DNA of 64,000 nucleotides from Pacificispira sp002696645 (GCF_048892425.1 NZ_JBLZHU010000001.1:866623-930622), one strand, 5' to 3'. Numbered from the stretch's first letter, positions 42,003 to 51,621 are shown. Program-made: numbers and translations. The notes: generated by a model not told the origin, from the sequence alone.

Positions 42003-42875
42003 TTATCGTAACGGGGCCTGACGCAACAGGACAATGGTCATGCGCCTGTTCTGGGGGGAGTCCAGATTGTCCGGAATTAGGGGTTCTGTGTTGGCCACCC
42101 CCACCACGGCTTCAAATCTTTGGCCGGGTAATCCATTGCGGGTTAGACCACGGCGAATTGCATTGGCCCGATTAACGGACAATTCCCAGACATTCTCGAC
42201 GCCTTCGGTAGCGCCAGTGTGACCCGTAACTGAAACCGGATTTGGAAGATTGATGGCGATATCAGCCAGAAGCTGCAGTGCCAGCTTTGCATGATCCGTC
42301 AATTCGTCCGTACCGCGTTTAAAAATCGCTTCATTGTTATTATCAATCAACTGAATGCGTAGACCTTCATCGGTCACATCTATTTTGATCGTATCTTTCA
42401 GCGCCTTCAGTTCGGGGGGCAACTCATTGATTTGGGTTTCCAAATTCCGGCGCGCGACGTTGAACCGGTTCTCCTCTTCTTCCGAATTTACTTCTCCAAC
42501 AGTACCGGTGCTGTCTTCATCCTTAGCGCCGCTGCCTTGATCCTGTGCATTCAGGTCACCCTGGGATGTTCCCCCTGTCGCATTGGCGGCCTGCGCAATT
42601 TTACTGTCGGACGGGCCGGGATCATTGGGCGTTGAACCGCCAAACACATTGCCCGATCCTGAGGGAGAGGAAGAGGTGAGGGTGGTTGGCGTGAAATAGT
42701 TTGAAAGCCCGTCCAGAACTTCCTGCTCTGACGCATTCAACAGCCACAGCAACAGAAAGAACGCCATCATGGCGGTCACAAAATCTGCATAGGCGACTTT
42801 CCAGGCGCCCCCATGGGCCCCTTCCTGGTTCACCTTCACTTTCTTGACAATGATCTGTTGCTCAAGGTCCGCCAT
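42003..42875 (-). CDS. MotB-like OmpA-domain protein (copy 1, atypical peptidoglycan motif)
   Basis: Protein of 290 residues with the MotB plan: cytoplasmic KKVKVNQEGAHGGAWK, one membrane helix YADFVTAMMAFFLLLWLLNA carrying the proton-channel Asp31, a Gly/Ser/Asp-rich linker, and a C-terminal OmpA/MotB peptidoglycan-binding domain (about residues 165-285). In this copy the canonical GHTD reads GHTG (confirmed at the codon level), so a key peptidoglycan-contact Asp is missing; the NVWELSVNRANAIRRGL stretch is normal. It follows a second MotB-like gene by 10 nt, with motA further upstream. Confidence 0.85.
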   Translation of the reverse strand: MADLEQQIIVKKVKVNQEGAHGGAWKVAYADFVTAMMAFFLLLWLLNASEQEVLDGLSNYFTPTTLTSSSPSGSGNVFGGSTPNDPGPSDSKIAQAANATGGTSQGDLNAQDQGSGAKDEDSTGTVGEVNSEEEENRFNVARRNLETQINELPPELKALKDTIKIDVTDEGLRIQLIDNNNEAIFKRGTDELTDHAKLALQLLADIAINLPNPVSVTGHTGATEGVENVWELSVNRANAIRRGLTRNGLPGQRFEAVVGVANTEPLIPDNLDSPQNRRMTIVLLRQAPLR

Positions 42876-42885
42876 GGTGCCGCCC

Positions 42886-43911
42886 CTAGAATTTCGGCAG
42901 GGGGGGCGGTGCGGCCCCGCTGTTGTCTAGGGCTGGGGCGGGACCAGCCATGGTGTCCGGGATATTCCCATCGCGGGGAGTTGCGCCAGGGACCGCCGGG
43001 CTGGGCGTTTCCGGGGGGTGATCGCGTAACAGGAGAATGGAAATGCGCCGGTTGCGCTCATCCTCTGGATTGCGCGGGTCCAGTAATTCGGTATCGGCTT
43101 TACCTTCAACCCGAACCAATCGGCCTGCCGGGAAGCCATTTTCCTGCATCCACCGACGACTGGCAGCGGCGCGGTCACCGGATAGCTCCCAGTTGGTATA
43201 GTCCGGGGTCGCATTTGGCTGTGCTCCGGAATCGGTATGGCCGGTAATGGCGACATCATTTGGCAGTTCGACCGTAATGCCACTGATCAGGGCCAGCAAT
43301 CGAATGGCGCGACGGGTCAGGATATCCGTGCCTGGTTCGAACATCTCCCGCTTCTGATAATCCAGCAATTGAATCAGCAAGCCGTCTTCTGTGACATCAA
43401 ACAGAATGCTGTCCTGCAGATCCCGCACAAGCGGGTCTTCCTGGATCGATTGTTTCAGCTTGTTCAGCGCGTCATCCAGCATTTCCTGTTCCTGCTGAAC
43501 CTCACTGGCTTTGCCCTTGTTTATTTCTGTTTCCTGTATTGCTTCGCGTTGCTCGCCGGTCTCCTGACCGGCTGCCTCAGACCCATAGCTGGGAATGACA
43601 ATCGTGGTGCTGGGCGGCGAAGACGCAGATCGCATCGCGCCTTCCGCAGAGGCGACCATGCCGGCCAACGCTTCCCCGATCCCCTGATCTTCCGCGCCGG
43701 CATTGGGAGGGGCGAAGTAATCTGACAGGCCGGTCATTTGTTCTTCTGTCGTTGCATTCAAAAGCCACAGCAAAAGGAAAAAAGCCATCATCGCAGTCAC
43801 GAAATCGGCATAGGCTACCTTCCAGGCACCGCCATGGGCTCCCGCTGCAATTTTTATCTTCTTTTTCAGAATCAGCGGTTTAACCGCTTCTCCCTGCAGC
43901 CCGTCTGCCAT
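42886..43911 (-). CDS. motB: Flagellar motor protein MotB (copy 2)
   Basis: Protein of 341 residues: N-terminal KKKIKIAAGAHGGAWK, membrane helix YADFVTAMMAFFLLLWLLNA with proton-channel Asp36, and a C-terminal peptidoglycan-binding domain with intact AITGHTDSGAQ, TNWELSGDRAAASRRWM and EDERNRRISILLL. The tail is Pro-rich (VPGATPRDGNIPDTMAGPAP). It is the more canonical of the two tandem copies and lies next to motA, so it is the better MotB candidate. A coiled, Glu/Gln-rich linker (KASEVQQEQEMLDDALNKLK) separates membrane and periplasmic parts. Confidence 0.87.
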   Translation of the reverse strand: MADGLQGEAVKPLILKKKIKIAAGAHGGAWKVAYADFVTAMMAFFLLLWLLNATTEEQMTGLSDYFAPPNAGAEDQGIGEALAGMVASAEGAMRSASSPPSTTIVIPSYGSEAAGQETGEQREAIQETEINKGKASEVQQEQEMLDDALNKLKQSIQEDPLVRDLQDSILFDVTEDGLLIQLLDYQKREMFEPGTDILTRRAIRLLALISGITVELPNDVAITGHTDSGAQPNATPDYTNWELSGDRAAASRRWMQENGFPAGRLVRVEGKADTELLDPRNPEDERNRRISILLLRDHPPETPSPAVPGATPRDGNIPDTMAGPAPALDNSGAAPPPLPKF

Positions 43912-44006
43912 GCCGTCTTAAAATCCCTTACCCGTTCGCGTCGCATTCACGGCTATTCTCGGTTCCGTCACACGGAGTGGTGAATGGTCCTCAACCGCGC
44001 CCAGAC

Positions 44007-44873
44007 TTATCCGGAAACAGGCGGCAGAGACTCAACCGCTGTTTCGACCTCAGCAAAGGTCGGTCGGTTATGCGGCGCCAAACTCTTTCGCGCAAATTCA
44101 GTGGAAACCGACGGTGCATAACCGGCCAGATGCGCCAGAATCCCGGCCTTCATGCAGTTAAAATAGGTCGCTTCCTCTTCCATAATCGCCTTCGCATTCG
44201 AAGCAAAGGGGGCGAAGAAGCCATAACACAGCAAAATCCCCAGGAATGTCCCGACCAAGGCGCCACCGATCAGTTTACCCAGGATTTCCGGCGGCTCATT
44301 GATCGAGCCCATGGTCTTAATGACCCCCAACACGGCGGCCACAATCCCCAAGGCAGGAAAACCTTCTGCCAGAGCTGTCAGTGCATGGGCGACCTGGTGG
44401 TCGTGAACGTGATGCGCTTCAAGATCGGCATCCATCAGGGCTTCAACCTCATGCGGGTTGTCGGTTCCTAGAGTCATCAGTCGCAGATAATCGCAGAAGA
44501 ATTCCGTAGCGTGATGATCTTTATGGAATTTCGTGAAGGGCTGAAACAGCGTGGAATCATGGGGGTTCTCCACATGTTGCTCCACCGCCAGAGCGCCCTT
44601 CTGTTTGATCAGCTTAAAGACCTGATACTGCATTGTCAGCAATTCCAGGTAATCGGCTTTCTTGTATTTCGGCCCTTTGAAAATCCCGCCCAGACGTCCG
44701 ACCGCGCTTTTGACAACGCGTATGGGGTTAGCGATCAAGAAAGCGGCTGCACCGGACCCAAAAATTAGCGTGAATTCAAATGGCTGATTAAGGACGCCGA
44801 GCTTTCCACCCATCGCCATGTACGACCCAAGAACTGCAACAATGACTAAGATAATTCCAATAAGAACGAACAT
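44007..44873 (-). CDS. motA: Flagellar motor stator protein MotA
   Basis: Stator subunit forming the proton channel with MotB; 288 residues and four membrane helices. Conserved features: MFVLIGIILVIVAVLGSYMA, the cytoplasmic charged loop DYLRLMTLGTDNPHEVEALM with Arg and Glu that contact FliG, and the two channel prolines in AEGFPALGIVAAVLG and GILLCYGFFAPFAS. The ATG at 44873 begins the natural N-terminus; the Shine-Dalgarno sequence AGAAGG is rather distant (about 16 nt). It leads motA-motB-motB-like. The first codons of the longer frame use TTG. Confidence 0.9.
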   Translation of the reverse strand: MFVLIGIILVIVAVLGSYMAMGGKLGVLNQPFEFTLIFGSGAAAFLIANPIRVVKSAVGRLGGIFKGPKYKKADYLELLTMQYQVFKLIKQKGALAVEQHVENPHDSTLFQPFTKFHKDHHATEFFCDYLRLMTLGTDNPHEVEALMDADLEAHHVHDHQVAHALTALAEGFPALGIVAAVLGVIKTMGSINEPPEILGKLIGGALVGTFLGILLCYGFFAPFASNAKAIMEEEATYFNCMKAGILAHLAGYAPSVSTEFARKSLAPHNRPTFAEVETAVESLPPVSG

Positions 44874-44976
44874 AGAAGAAGATCGACCTTCTGTCTGATT
44901 GATGCCAGCCGCTAGAAGCGATTGATCCAAAAGTTATTGTGCGCCTCTAAACTCGTCCAATCCTAGTCGGAATCGC

Positions 44977-45786
44977 CTAGGCATGTCTATCACTTGGAAT
45001 ATGTTCTTGCACGGTCATTGTCCAAATCAGCAACTCCGTTGCGCGACCAACACCAATCGGGATGGTTTGGTCTGGTAGATGATTGGGTACCGAAAAGGAA
45101 TTGCTGATAAATTGTGCGCCAGATCGCATTTCCTTTTGGGCCTTTTCAAACAGGCGTGGCATAGGGTGAGGGCTGAGAAAGGCATAGACAAGATCATAGC
45201 GGTCCAGATCAACAGCCCATAGGCTTTGCCATTGAATTTGAATGCGGGTATCGCCTGTTCGCCAGGCCCGAATCTTGGCAACAAGATAGGGTAGGGGCGC
45301 ATTTTCAACCCCGATAAATTGACTGTCTGGATGGGTGTTGCGCCGTGCCAGCGCCACCGGGACTGCGGCAAATCCGCAACCGAGATCGATCATGGAGACG
45401 GGGGTATCCTTGGGAATCAACCCACAGAGCAGGTCCAGAGTCTTCTGATTGCTAAGATACAGTGGCACCCGTTCCCTAAAGCTGTTGCGCATCGCAAGGA
45501 ACAGGGCAGCCAGAACCAGCAATGGCACCCAAAATGGAAGTTGCAGATTTAACGCCCCCACAAGAAGGATGGGCAGCAGGGCAAGAAAAACACACCATAT
45601 CAAGGTCGCCCGCAGGCTATAGGCAACACCGCCGGCAACTGTCCCCGCGATCACGAGTTTAATAACCAGCGGCATGTCACTGCCAAACAATGAAAAATAG
45701 ATTTGAACGGCGCCAACAGTCACTGCTGCCGCGACGAATTCAGACAGAAATGCAATGATCAGTGGGCGACGCCCTTTAAAATCCAT
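44977..45786 (-). CDS. Membrane-anchored class I methyltransferase-like protein
   Basis: Protein of 269 residues. Residues 1-105 contain three or four hydrophobic segments (IIAFLSEFVAAAVTVGAVQI, ATLIWCVFLALLPILLVGAL). The rest is a Rossmann SAM-methyltransferase domain: motif I VSMIDLGCGFAAVPVALAR, FIGVENAPLP as motif II, and DRYDLVYAFLSPHPMPRLF as motif IV. The acceptor substrate is unknown. It sits just upstream of motA on the same strand, but with 103 nt between, so a functional link is only possible. Confidence 0.72.
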   Translation of the reverse strand: MDFKGRRPLIIAFLSEFVAAAVTVGAVQIYFSLFGSDMPLVIKLVIAGTVAGGVAYSLRATLIWCVFLALLPILLVGALNLQLPFWVPLLVLAALFLAMRNSFRERVPLYLSNQKTLDLLCGLIPKDTPVSMIDLGCGFAAVPVALARRNTHPDSQFIGVENAPLPYLVAKIRAWRTGDTRIQIQWQSLWAVDLDRYDLVYAFLSPHPMPRLFEKAQKEMRSGAQFISNSFSVPNHLPDQTIPIGVGRATELLIWTMTVQEHIPSDRHA

Positions 45787-45863
45787 TACGGCTCTCGCTT
45801 TCCCTCAATAGCGCGCCATGTTATGCCCGCGCAGACGAATTAATTCTAGGAAATTACAAAGCC

Positions 45864-46367
45864 ATGACCGGGACCGAAAACATAACTTCCGCCGCCTTTC
45901 GTTTCGCCTGTGGGCGGTTCGCCACCGGCGTGACGGTGGTCACAGTCCAGGAGGAGTCTGGGAAGCGCTGGGGGCTGACCGTCAATTCGTTCTCCTCAGT
46001 GTCGTTGGACCCGCCGCTGGTGCTGTTTTCGATTGATCTGGGGGCAAATTCCTATGCGGCGATTACTGCCGCCGACCGGTTTGCGATCAATGTCCTGTCA
46101 GCGGAACAACAGACCATATCGGATCGGTTCTCCTTTGTTAAGGATGAGGATCGGTTCAAAGATGTTCCCTTGCTGACCGGGGAGGCGGGGGAGCCCCCGC
46201 TGCTGAAAGGTTGTCTGTGCACAATCATTTGTGATCGCGACAATACGGTTCCCGGCGGCGATCACACGATTTTGATCGGACGGGTGCGGCGCATTGTGGT
46301 GACTGAAGATAAGACCGCCCGGCCCCTGCTATATTATGCCGGGTGCTATGCCGGATTAAAGGTCTGA
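45864..46367 (+). CDS. Flavin reductase family protein
   Basis: FMN-binding split-barrel flavin reductase of 167 residues: FRFACGRFATGVTVVTVQEE, TVNSFSSVSLDPPLVLFSID and FAINVLSAEQQTISDRF are the family signature. These proteins supply reduced FMN/FAD to two-component monooxygenases or reduce flavin with NAD(P)H; no oxygenase partner is adjacent. Convergent with sdaA (4 nt apart) and divergent from the methyltransferase-like gene. Confidence 0.85.
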   Translation: MTGTENITSAAFRFACGRFATGVTVVTVQEESGKRWGLTVNSFSSVSLDPPLVLFSIDLGANSYAAITAADRFAINVLSAEQQTISDRFSFVKDEDRFKDVPLLTGEAGEPPLLKGCLCTIICDRDNTVPGGDHTILIGRVRRIVVTEDKTARPLLYYAGCYAGLKV

Positions 46368-46371
46368 CAGA

Positions 46372-47757
46372 TCAACATTCAACGACATTGACGGCCAGCC
46401 CGCCCTGGCTGGTTTCCTTATATTCGGAACGCATGTCTTCACCGGTCTTTTTCATGGTTTTGATGGCGGCATCCAGGGGCACGAAATGCGTTCCATCGCC
46501 CTTCATCGCCAGGGAACAGGCATTCACCGCCTTAACCGCGCCCATCGCATTGCGTTCGATACAGGGGATCTGAACCAGCCCGCCAATTGGGTCACAGGTC
46601 ATGCCCAGATGATGTTCCAGGGCGATTTCAGCGGCATTTTCAATCTGCATATTCGTGGCACCCAGGGCGGCAGCCAAGCCTGCAGCGGCCATAGCGGAGG
46701 CTGATCCAACCTCTCCCTGACATCCGACTTCCGCACCGGAAATCGACGCATTGTGCTTTATAATGCCCCCGACCGCAGAGGCTGCCAGCAGGAAGGTGCG
46801 AATGCCTTCCTGGTTCGCATCTGGAATGAAAGCCTCATAATATCGCATCGTGGCTGGAATAATGCCTGCGGCACCATTGGTCGGGGCCGTCACAACGGTT
46901 CCCCCCGCGGCGTTTTCTTCATTCACCGCAATGGCATACAGGCTGATCCAGTCCATAATGTCGTGATAGTAGCGCCGGTTTGATTGCCGGTTTTTTTCCA
47001 GTTCCTGCAGGATCGCCTTGGCCCGTCGCTTTACGTCCAGCCCGCCGGGAAGGCGCCCATCCTGACCCAATCCGCGATTGATACAGGCCCGCATGACGCG
47101 CCACAGATTGTCCAGCCCGCCAATGACCTCTGCTTCGGGGCGCACGGCGCATTCATTCTGTCGCTTCATCTCAGCAATGGTCAGACCGCTTTTCCCCCCC
47201 ATTTCCAGCATTTCCTTGGCTGAGTTAAAGGGGAAGGGAACATCATCCTGTGGCAGGGAGCCCGCGCCCGCGCGGTTGGCCAATTCGTCTGCAGTAGAAA
47301 CAAATCCGCCCCCGATGGAATAATAAGTTTCTTCGATCAGCATATCGCCCTGGGCATCGAAGGCGACAAAAATCATGCCATTGGCATGTCCGGGCAGGGG
47401 AGGACCGAAATCAAATACCAGATGGTCGTCTCGCTTAAACTGTATGGGATGCGTGCCGCCAAGGGACAATTGCTCTTCCGCATCGATTTTATGGACCAGT
47501 GTCAGGACGGTTTCCGGGTCGATGGTGTCAGGTTGCGCGCCTGCCAGGCCCAATAGCACGGCCCGGTCCGAGGCATGGCCTTTTCCGGTCCAGGCCAGGG
47601 ATCCATGCAGGCTGCACCGGACACTGATCACACGATCCAGACTTCCTTGCTGGCGCAATCGCTCGACAAACCGGCCGGCGGCAACCATGGGGCCGACAGT
47701 ATGTGAACTAGATGGACCGATCCCGATTTTGAAGAGGTCGAAGACGCTCAGAAACAT
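46372..47757 (-). CDS. sdaA: L-serine ammonia-lyase
   Basis: Iron-sulfur L-serine dehydratase of 461 residues converting serine to pyruvate and ammonia. The single-chain (bacterial SdaA) type has the beta-like N-terminus (FDLFKIGIGPSSSHTVGPM) and the alpha domain with cluster Cys in ISGAEVGCQGEVGSASAMAA, MTCDPIGGLVQIPCIERN and a further C-terminal Cys at the very end (VNVVEC). Length matches the family. The penicillin-acylase-family gene begins its own frame 36 nt upstream, so the two may be co-transcribed. Confidence 0.93.
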   Translation of the reverse strand: MFLSVFDLFKIGIGPSSSHTVGPMVAAGRFVERLRQQGSLDRVISVRCSLHGSLAWTGKGHASDRAVLLGLAGAQPDTIDPETVLTLVHKIDAEEQLSLGGTHPIQFKRDDHLVFDFGPPLPGHANGMIFVAFDAQGDMLIEETYYSIGGGFVSTADELANRAGAGSLPQDDVPFPFNSAKEMLEMGGKSGLTIAEMKRQNECAVRPEAEVIGGLDNLWRVMRACINRGLGQDGRLPGGLDVKRRAKAILQELEKNRQSNRRYYHDIMDWISLYAIAVNEENAAGGTVVTAPTNGAAGIIPATMRYYEAFIPDANQEGIRTFLLAASAVGGIIKHNASISGAEVGCQGEVGSASAMAAAGLAAALGATNMQIENAAEIALEHHLGMTCDPIGGLVQIPCIERNAMGAVKAVNACSLAMKGDGTHFVPLDAAIKTMKKTGEDMRSEYKETSQGGLAVNVVEC

Positions 47758-47793
47758 GGTGGGGTCGGCTCCTTATGATAAAATACAAATGTG

Positions 47794-50085
47794 TTAAGGG
47801 GATAACCTTAGTAGGGCTCCGCCCTCTTGCGGGATATCTTCCGCGCGCCCGGGAATCCTGAAATAACGACCGTCGCGCCAATCTTTCAACAAATCTGCAT
47901 AATGATCGGAGAATGGATTGCCCGATTGCCCCCCGGCCAGAGCAAACAAGCTGTTGTCCAGATTGCTGAGATCATAGATCGCGCGAAATCCTGCCCCGTG
48001 AACATGGGAAAAGGGGGTGTCGCCATCTCCGCCGCGACTTTGACCCCGGTTCAGCGTGTGGTCCCCACCGGATGTTTCAATCGGGCGGTTCCCCAATAAG
48101 GCGAGACCCGGAACCAGCGACAGCAATTGATGTTTCATAGGGGCGGTATGCATATCACCCCAATGCCAGTCCGCAACGGCGCTGCCCTGATCTTGAGAAA
48201 GCTTAAAAACAGCACGATCCAATGCAGTCGATAACGCCCATTTACAGCTTTCGACCGGGGTTGTTCGAATATCGTCACACCAGTGTGGCACCTGACCGAG
48301 GGCCAGTTCCGTGAAATCCGCATCCGCCCGCCAAAAATCCATGAAGGCGTCCGAACCCAGATCATCCTCCGCCAGGACACGAACAACTTCATTCAGCATG
48401 GACATGTATATGGCAGGCGCTGCCCGCTTGCGATCCATCGAAAAATCCCAGTCCCGCAGCAGTTGCAGGGCTTCTGCTGCCTGTTCGGTATTTGGTTCCG
48501 CTTTCAGAAACAAAGGAACCAGCCGTTGCGCCGCAATGGAGACACTATCGGTCTGGATAGACATACTGTCTTCCAATCGGTGATTTGTCGGGGTTTCAGC
48601 CAGACGTTCTTGCAGGCGCAGGGCGCGATACTCAGCCGGAAACCGGTCGGCAATCAGATAGGGATAAGACTCTGTGATGATGCGATTGTTTGCGTTGAAA
48701 ATCAGGCCGTTATCGGGGTCATACAAGCCAGGCAATTCGGATGGGGGGACAACGCCATGCCAGGGATCATCAAACAGCGAAAGAGGGACCGTTCCGTCCT
48801 GACCCGGTGCGCGGATTGGCAGGCTGCCAACCACCTTCATTCCAATATGGCCGTCGATATCTGCGTAAAATATATTCTGTGCCGGATCGTCGAATTGTGA
48901 AAGCGCGTCCAGAAAATCCTGCCAATTTTTGGCCCGGTTCAGTTGATAGAGTGCTGTCGCCGCACGTTGCCGATCGGAAAATCCGGTCCAGATCATGGCT
49001 TTAGGCGTTTCCCCCAGTCTGGTGATGACTGGCCCGAAATCTGTTTCCCGAACAATGATATGAACTGGGTCACCGAAGCGGACGTGAATGGTTTCCGTGC
49101 GGGTGATAGCGGAACTGAGGCTGCGCTGGTCCAGGGTTATGGTGTCTTGCGTATCGGCATGGGTTGTTGTCATGCCCCAGGCGATTTTTCCATTATGCCC
49201 AAGAATATGGATCGGGACGCCTGCGGCAGTTGCACCGACCAGGGTAAGATCCGGGGTTTCAACGCGGGCCAGGTACCATTGGCCCGGAATCTGAAGACCC
49301 AAATGCGGGTCGTTGGCCAGAATGGGCTTGCCGCTTTCGGTTCTAGCGCCGCTCAGAACCCAGGCATTTGAGGCGTCGTATTGGGAAATCCACCCATCCC
49401 TGTTTTCGTCATTCATGGTTGCCAGGGAATTTCTATGGCGGGGCATCAGTTGCTGTGCTTTCTCCCTGCCCAGCAGGCCGATAAGGGCTGCGGTCTGGGC
49501 TTCTTTGAATGCATCGCCGGATAATTGCAGGGACATCAGGCGTCCCCATACCAGACTGTCGGCAACTGTCCAGGGTTCCGGTTGAAACTGGGTCAGTTGA
49601 AACTCGATGGGAAAGGGGTGCCTGTGCTGCGTCAGGTAGGCATTCACCCCATCGGCATAGGCCTGCAGGTCCTGGCGCTCCTCCTCGTCCATCAGGACCA
49701 GTTGCGCCTCTGCCTGGCGGTACAGCCCCAATTGGCGCATCAAAGTGTCATAGGGGAGCATTGGGCTTCCCACAATTTCAGCCATTCGGCCTGCGCCAAT
49801 CCTGCGCATCGACTCCATTTGCCATAGCCGGTCCCGGGCATGCAGATATCCAAGTGAGCGATAGGCATCCCGCATGGTCTTGGCGCGAATTGTTGGAATG
49901 CCCCTTGTGTCGAACAGGATATCCACCGGGGCGGACAGGTCAGGCAACCGGGCGCTGTCATTGTCACTCGGCACGCTGCGCAATCCAGCCACCCACAGAA
50001 TGGCAGCAAGGATCGCACCGGTGACTAAAAGGCCGCCTGTCAGAAAAATAATGAACCATTTTACCAAACGCATCGACTGCCCCAT
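47794..50085 (-). CDS. Penicillin acylase family Ntn hydrolase
   Basis: Protein of 763 residues with an N-terminal membrane anchor or signal (MRLVKWFIIFLTGGLLVTGA), then the alpha-part (GYLHARDRLWQMESMRRIGAGRM), a spacer, and the beta-part starting at the nucleophile Ser239 in QYDASNAWVLSGARTESG. Downstream ANDPHLGLQIPGQWYLAR and GHNGKIAWGMTTTHADTQD are typical oxyanion and substrate-pocket stretches; C-terminal GGQSGNPFSDHYADLLKDWR is also conserved. Family members deacylate penicillins, acyl-homoserine lactones or other amides, so quorum-signal degradation is one option, unproven here. ATG at 50085; ATG at 50073 is an alternative. Confidence 0.88.
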   Translation of the reverse strand: MGQSMRLVKWFIIFLTGGLLVTGAILAAILWVAGLRSVPSDNDSARLPDLSAPVDILFDTRGIPTIRAKTMRDAYRSLGYLHARDRLWQMESMRRIGAGRMAEIVGSPMLPYDTLMRQLGLYRQAEAQLVLMDEEERQDLQAYADGVNAYLTQHRHPFPIEFQLTQFQPEPWTVADSLVWGRLMSLQLSGDAFKEAQTAALIGLLGREKAQQLMPRHRNSLATMNDENRDGWISQYDASNAWVLSGARTESGKPILANDPHLGLQIPGQWYLARVETPDLTLVGATAAGVPIHILGHNGKIAWGMTTTHADTQDTITLDQRSLSSAITRTETIHVRFGDPVHIIVRETDFGPVITRLGETPKAMIWTGFSDRQRAATALYQLNRAKNWQDFLDALSQFDDPAQNIFYADIDGHIGMKVVGSLPIRAPGQDGTVPLSLFDDPWHGVVPPSELPGLYDPDNGLIFNANNRIITESYPYLIADRFPAEYRALRLQERLAETPTNHRLEDSMSIQTDSVSIAAQRLVPLFLKAEPNTEQAAEALQLLRDWDFSMDRKRAAPAIYMSMLNEVVRVLAEDDLGSDAFMDFWRADADFTELALGQVPHWCDDIRTTPVESCKWALSTALDRAVFKLSQDQGSAVADWHWGDMHTAPMKHQLLSLVPGLALLGNRPIETSGGDHTLNRGQSRGGDGDTPFSHVHGAGFRAIYDLSNLDNSLFALAGGQSGNPFSDHYADLLKDWRDGRYFRIPGRAEDIPQEGGALLRLSP

Positions 50086-50230
50086 AGCGTGATGATTTTC
50101 ATCCTGTTGTATTGTTTTAGCCTATTGAGCGATTGAATGCAGCCTTCGGTTTCGGCATGGTCATCTGGCGGCTGCGTCGTCATGGAGGATTCAGTTTGCG
50201 TGGGAATGCTCTGGAAAAGGAACCGCCCCT

Positions 50231-51100
50231 GTGACCACGAAAGCCCCTGCTTTTGCCGAAAAATCAGTGCGTTGCGCCCATGTCGGTGGATTTCATGACA
50301 TGGTGTATTCTGATTGGGGTCCTCGGACGGGCGCCTATGCAATTGTTTGCGTCCATGGCTTGACCCGGAATGGCCGTGATTTTGATCGACTGGCGATGGA
50401 ACTGGCGCGGACCGGGTATCGTGTTCTGGCCCCTGATATTGTCGGACGGGGCAGATCCGATCATCTGGGGCCGTTGGCATCCTATGAGATTGCGCAGTAT
50501 ATCAACGACATAACCGTCATGCTGGCGGCCGAAGGTCTGCGCAATGTGGATTGGGTCGGGACCTCCATGGGGGGGCTGATTGGAATGAGCATAGCCGTCA
50601 TGACCGGACATCCCATAAAGCGGTTGCTGCTGAATGATGTTGGGCCACATGTGCCTAAAGAGGCGCTGCAGCGTATCGGCGATTATGTCGGGGTTCCCTG
50701 GCGATTCGACAGTTTTGATCTGGCCCTGAATCATGTGCGCCAGGCCTATGCGCCCTTTGGTCTTAAAACGGAAGAAGACTGGCGGTATCTGGCGGAATTG
50801 TCCCTGAAGCAGGAGGCCGATGGTAAATGGGTAATGGCCTATGATACGCGCATCGCCGACGCCTTTAAGAATACAGAAATCACCGATATCGATCTGTGGC
50901 CGTTCTGGGCACAGATTTCCACACCCACTTTGGTGCTGAGAGGGGAAGACTCTGATTTACTGAGTCGTGAGACGGCAGAACAAATGACCAGAACCGGTCC
51001 AAAGGCGGATTTGATCGAAGTTTCCGGATGCGGCCATGCCCCCGCATTGATGGATGCCCATCAGATTGGCCTGGTTATGGATTGGGTTCGATCTTCATGA
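50231..51100 (+). CDS. Alpha/beta-fold hydrolase
   Basis: Protein of 289 residues. Nucleophile elbow GTSMGGLIGM (Ser), oxyanion-hole HGLTRNGRDFD, acid in LRGEDSDLLS and catalytic His in VSGCGHAPALMD are all in order, giving a complete triad. GTG at 50231 with AAAGGA upstream. No signal peptide, so cytoplasmic. It is divergent from the penicillin-acylase gene and its stop overlaps the next start as ATGA. The substrate is unknown; ester hydrolases and haloalkane-like families share this pattern. Confidence 0.83.
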   Translation: MTTKAPAFAEKSVRCAHVGGFHDMVYSDWGPRTGAYAIVCVHGLTRNGRDFDRLAMELARTGYRVLAPDIVGRGRSDHLGPLASYEIAQYINDITVMLAAEGLRNVDWVGTSMGGLIGMSIAVMTGHPIKRLLLNDVGPHVPKEALQRIGDYVGVPWRFDSFDLALNHVRQAYAPFGLKTEEDWRYLAELSLKQEADGKWVMAYDTRIADAFKNTEITDIDLWPFWAQISTPTLVLRGEDSDLLSRETAEQMTRTGPKADLIEVSGCGHAPALMDAHQIGLVMDWVRSS

Positions 51101-51621
51101 AAGGAAGTCACAGGGTGTGTAAACTGCTGCGTCCATTGATGATTTTGGCATTCATATTGATGTCTTCTGGCCTGATTTCTCAACAGGCACAGGCGGATAG
51201 CCGCGATCGCGCCTTGCAATCCGTCAAAACCCTAACGCAAGATCTGATTGGTCATATCCAGGATGGCAGTGCCAGCGATAAGCAGATCTGGGCCGGGGTT
51301 CAGGGACTGACCGATGTTTTGCGCCGCTTTATCCTGTCAGAGACGGAAATCAGGGCAGAAGACAAGGTTTCCCCCCCGATAGGGGCGGCCTTGCGTCCGG
51401 GCGAGATTGAGGTTGCGGCCTCGACCCAGTCCGGCGCGAAAGAAGTCCCAATGTCCAGCGTCACAACGGAGTGGTTCAATGCCCAGGCAACCAAAAGTCA
51501 GGCCGCCCTGGACACTGTGCGCAGTGGGCTGGAACAAAATATCGCCAATCCGGAAATGGTCCTGCGCCTGCAGGATGTGCTAAAGGCCCTGGATGCCGTG
51601 AACCGCCCTCCAGAGGGTTAG
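51097..51621 (+). CDS. Small exported protein of unknown function
   Basis: Protein of about 174 residues with a signal peptide (MKGSHRVCKLLRPLMILAFI, cleaved near QAQA). The rest is a helical, charged domain (RALQSVKTLTQDLIGHIQDG, WFNAQATKSQAALDTVRSGL) with no recognisable family motif. The ATG at 51097 overlaps the hydrolase stop; a GTG at 51115 has a better-placed AAAGGA and is a serious alternative. It ends at the edge of a strong palindromic hairpin. I do not recognise a function. Confidence 0.65.
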   Translation: MKGSHRVCKLLRPLMILAFILMSSGLISQQAQADSRDRALQSVKTLTQDLIGHIQDGSASDKQIWAGVQGLTDVLRRFILSETEIRAEDKVSPPIGAALRPGEIEVAASTQSGAKEVPMSSVTTEWFNAQATKSQAALDTVRSGLEQNIANPEMVLRLQDVLKALDAVNRPPEG

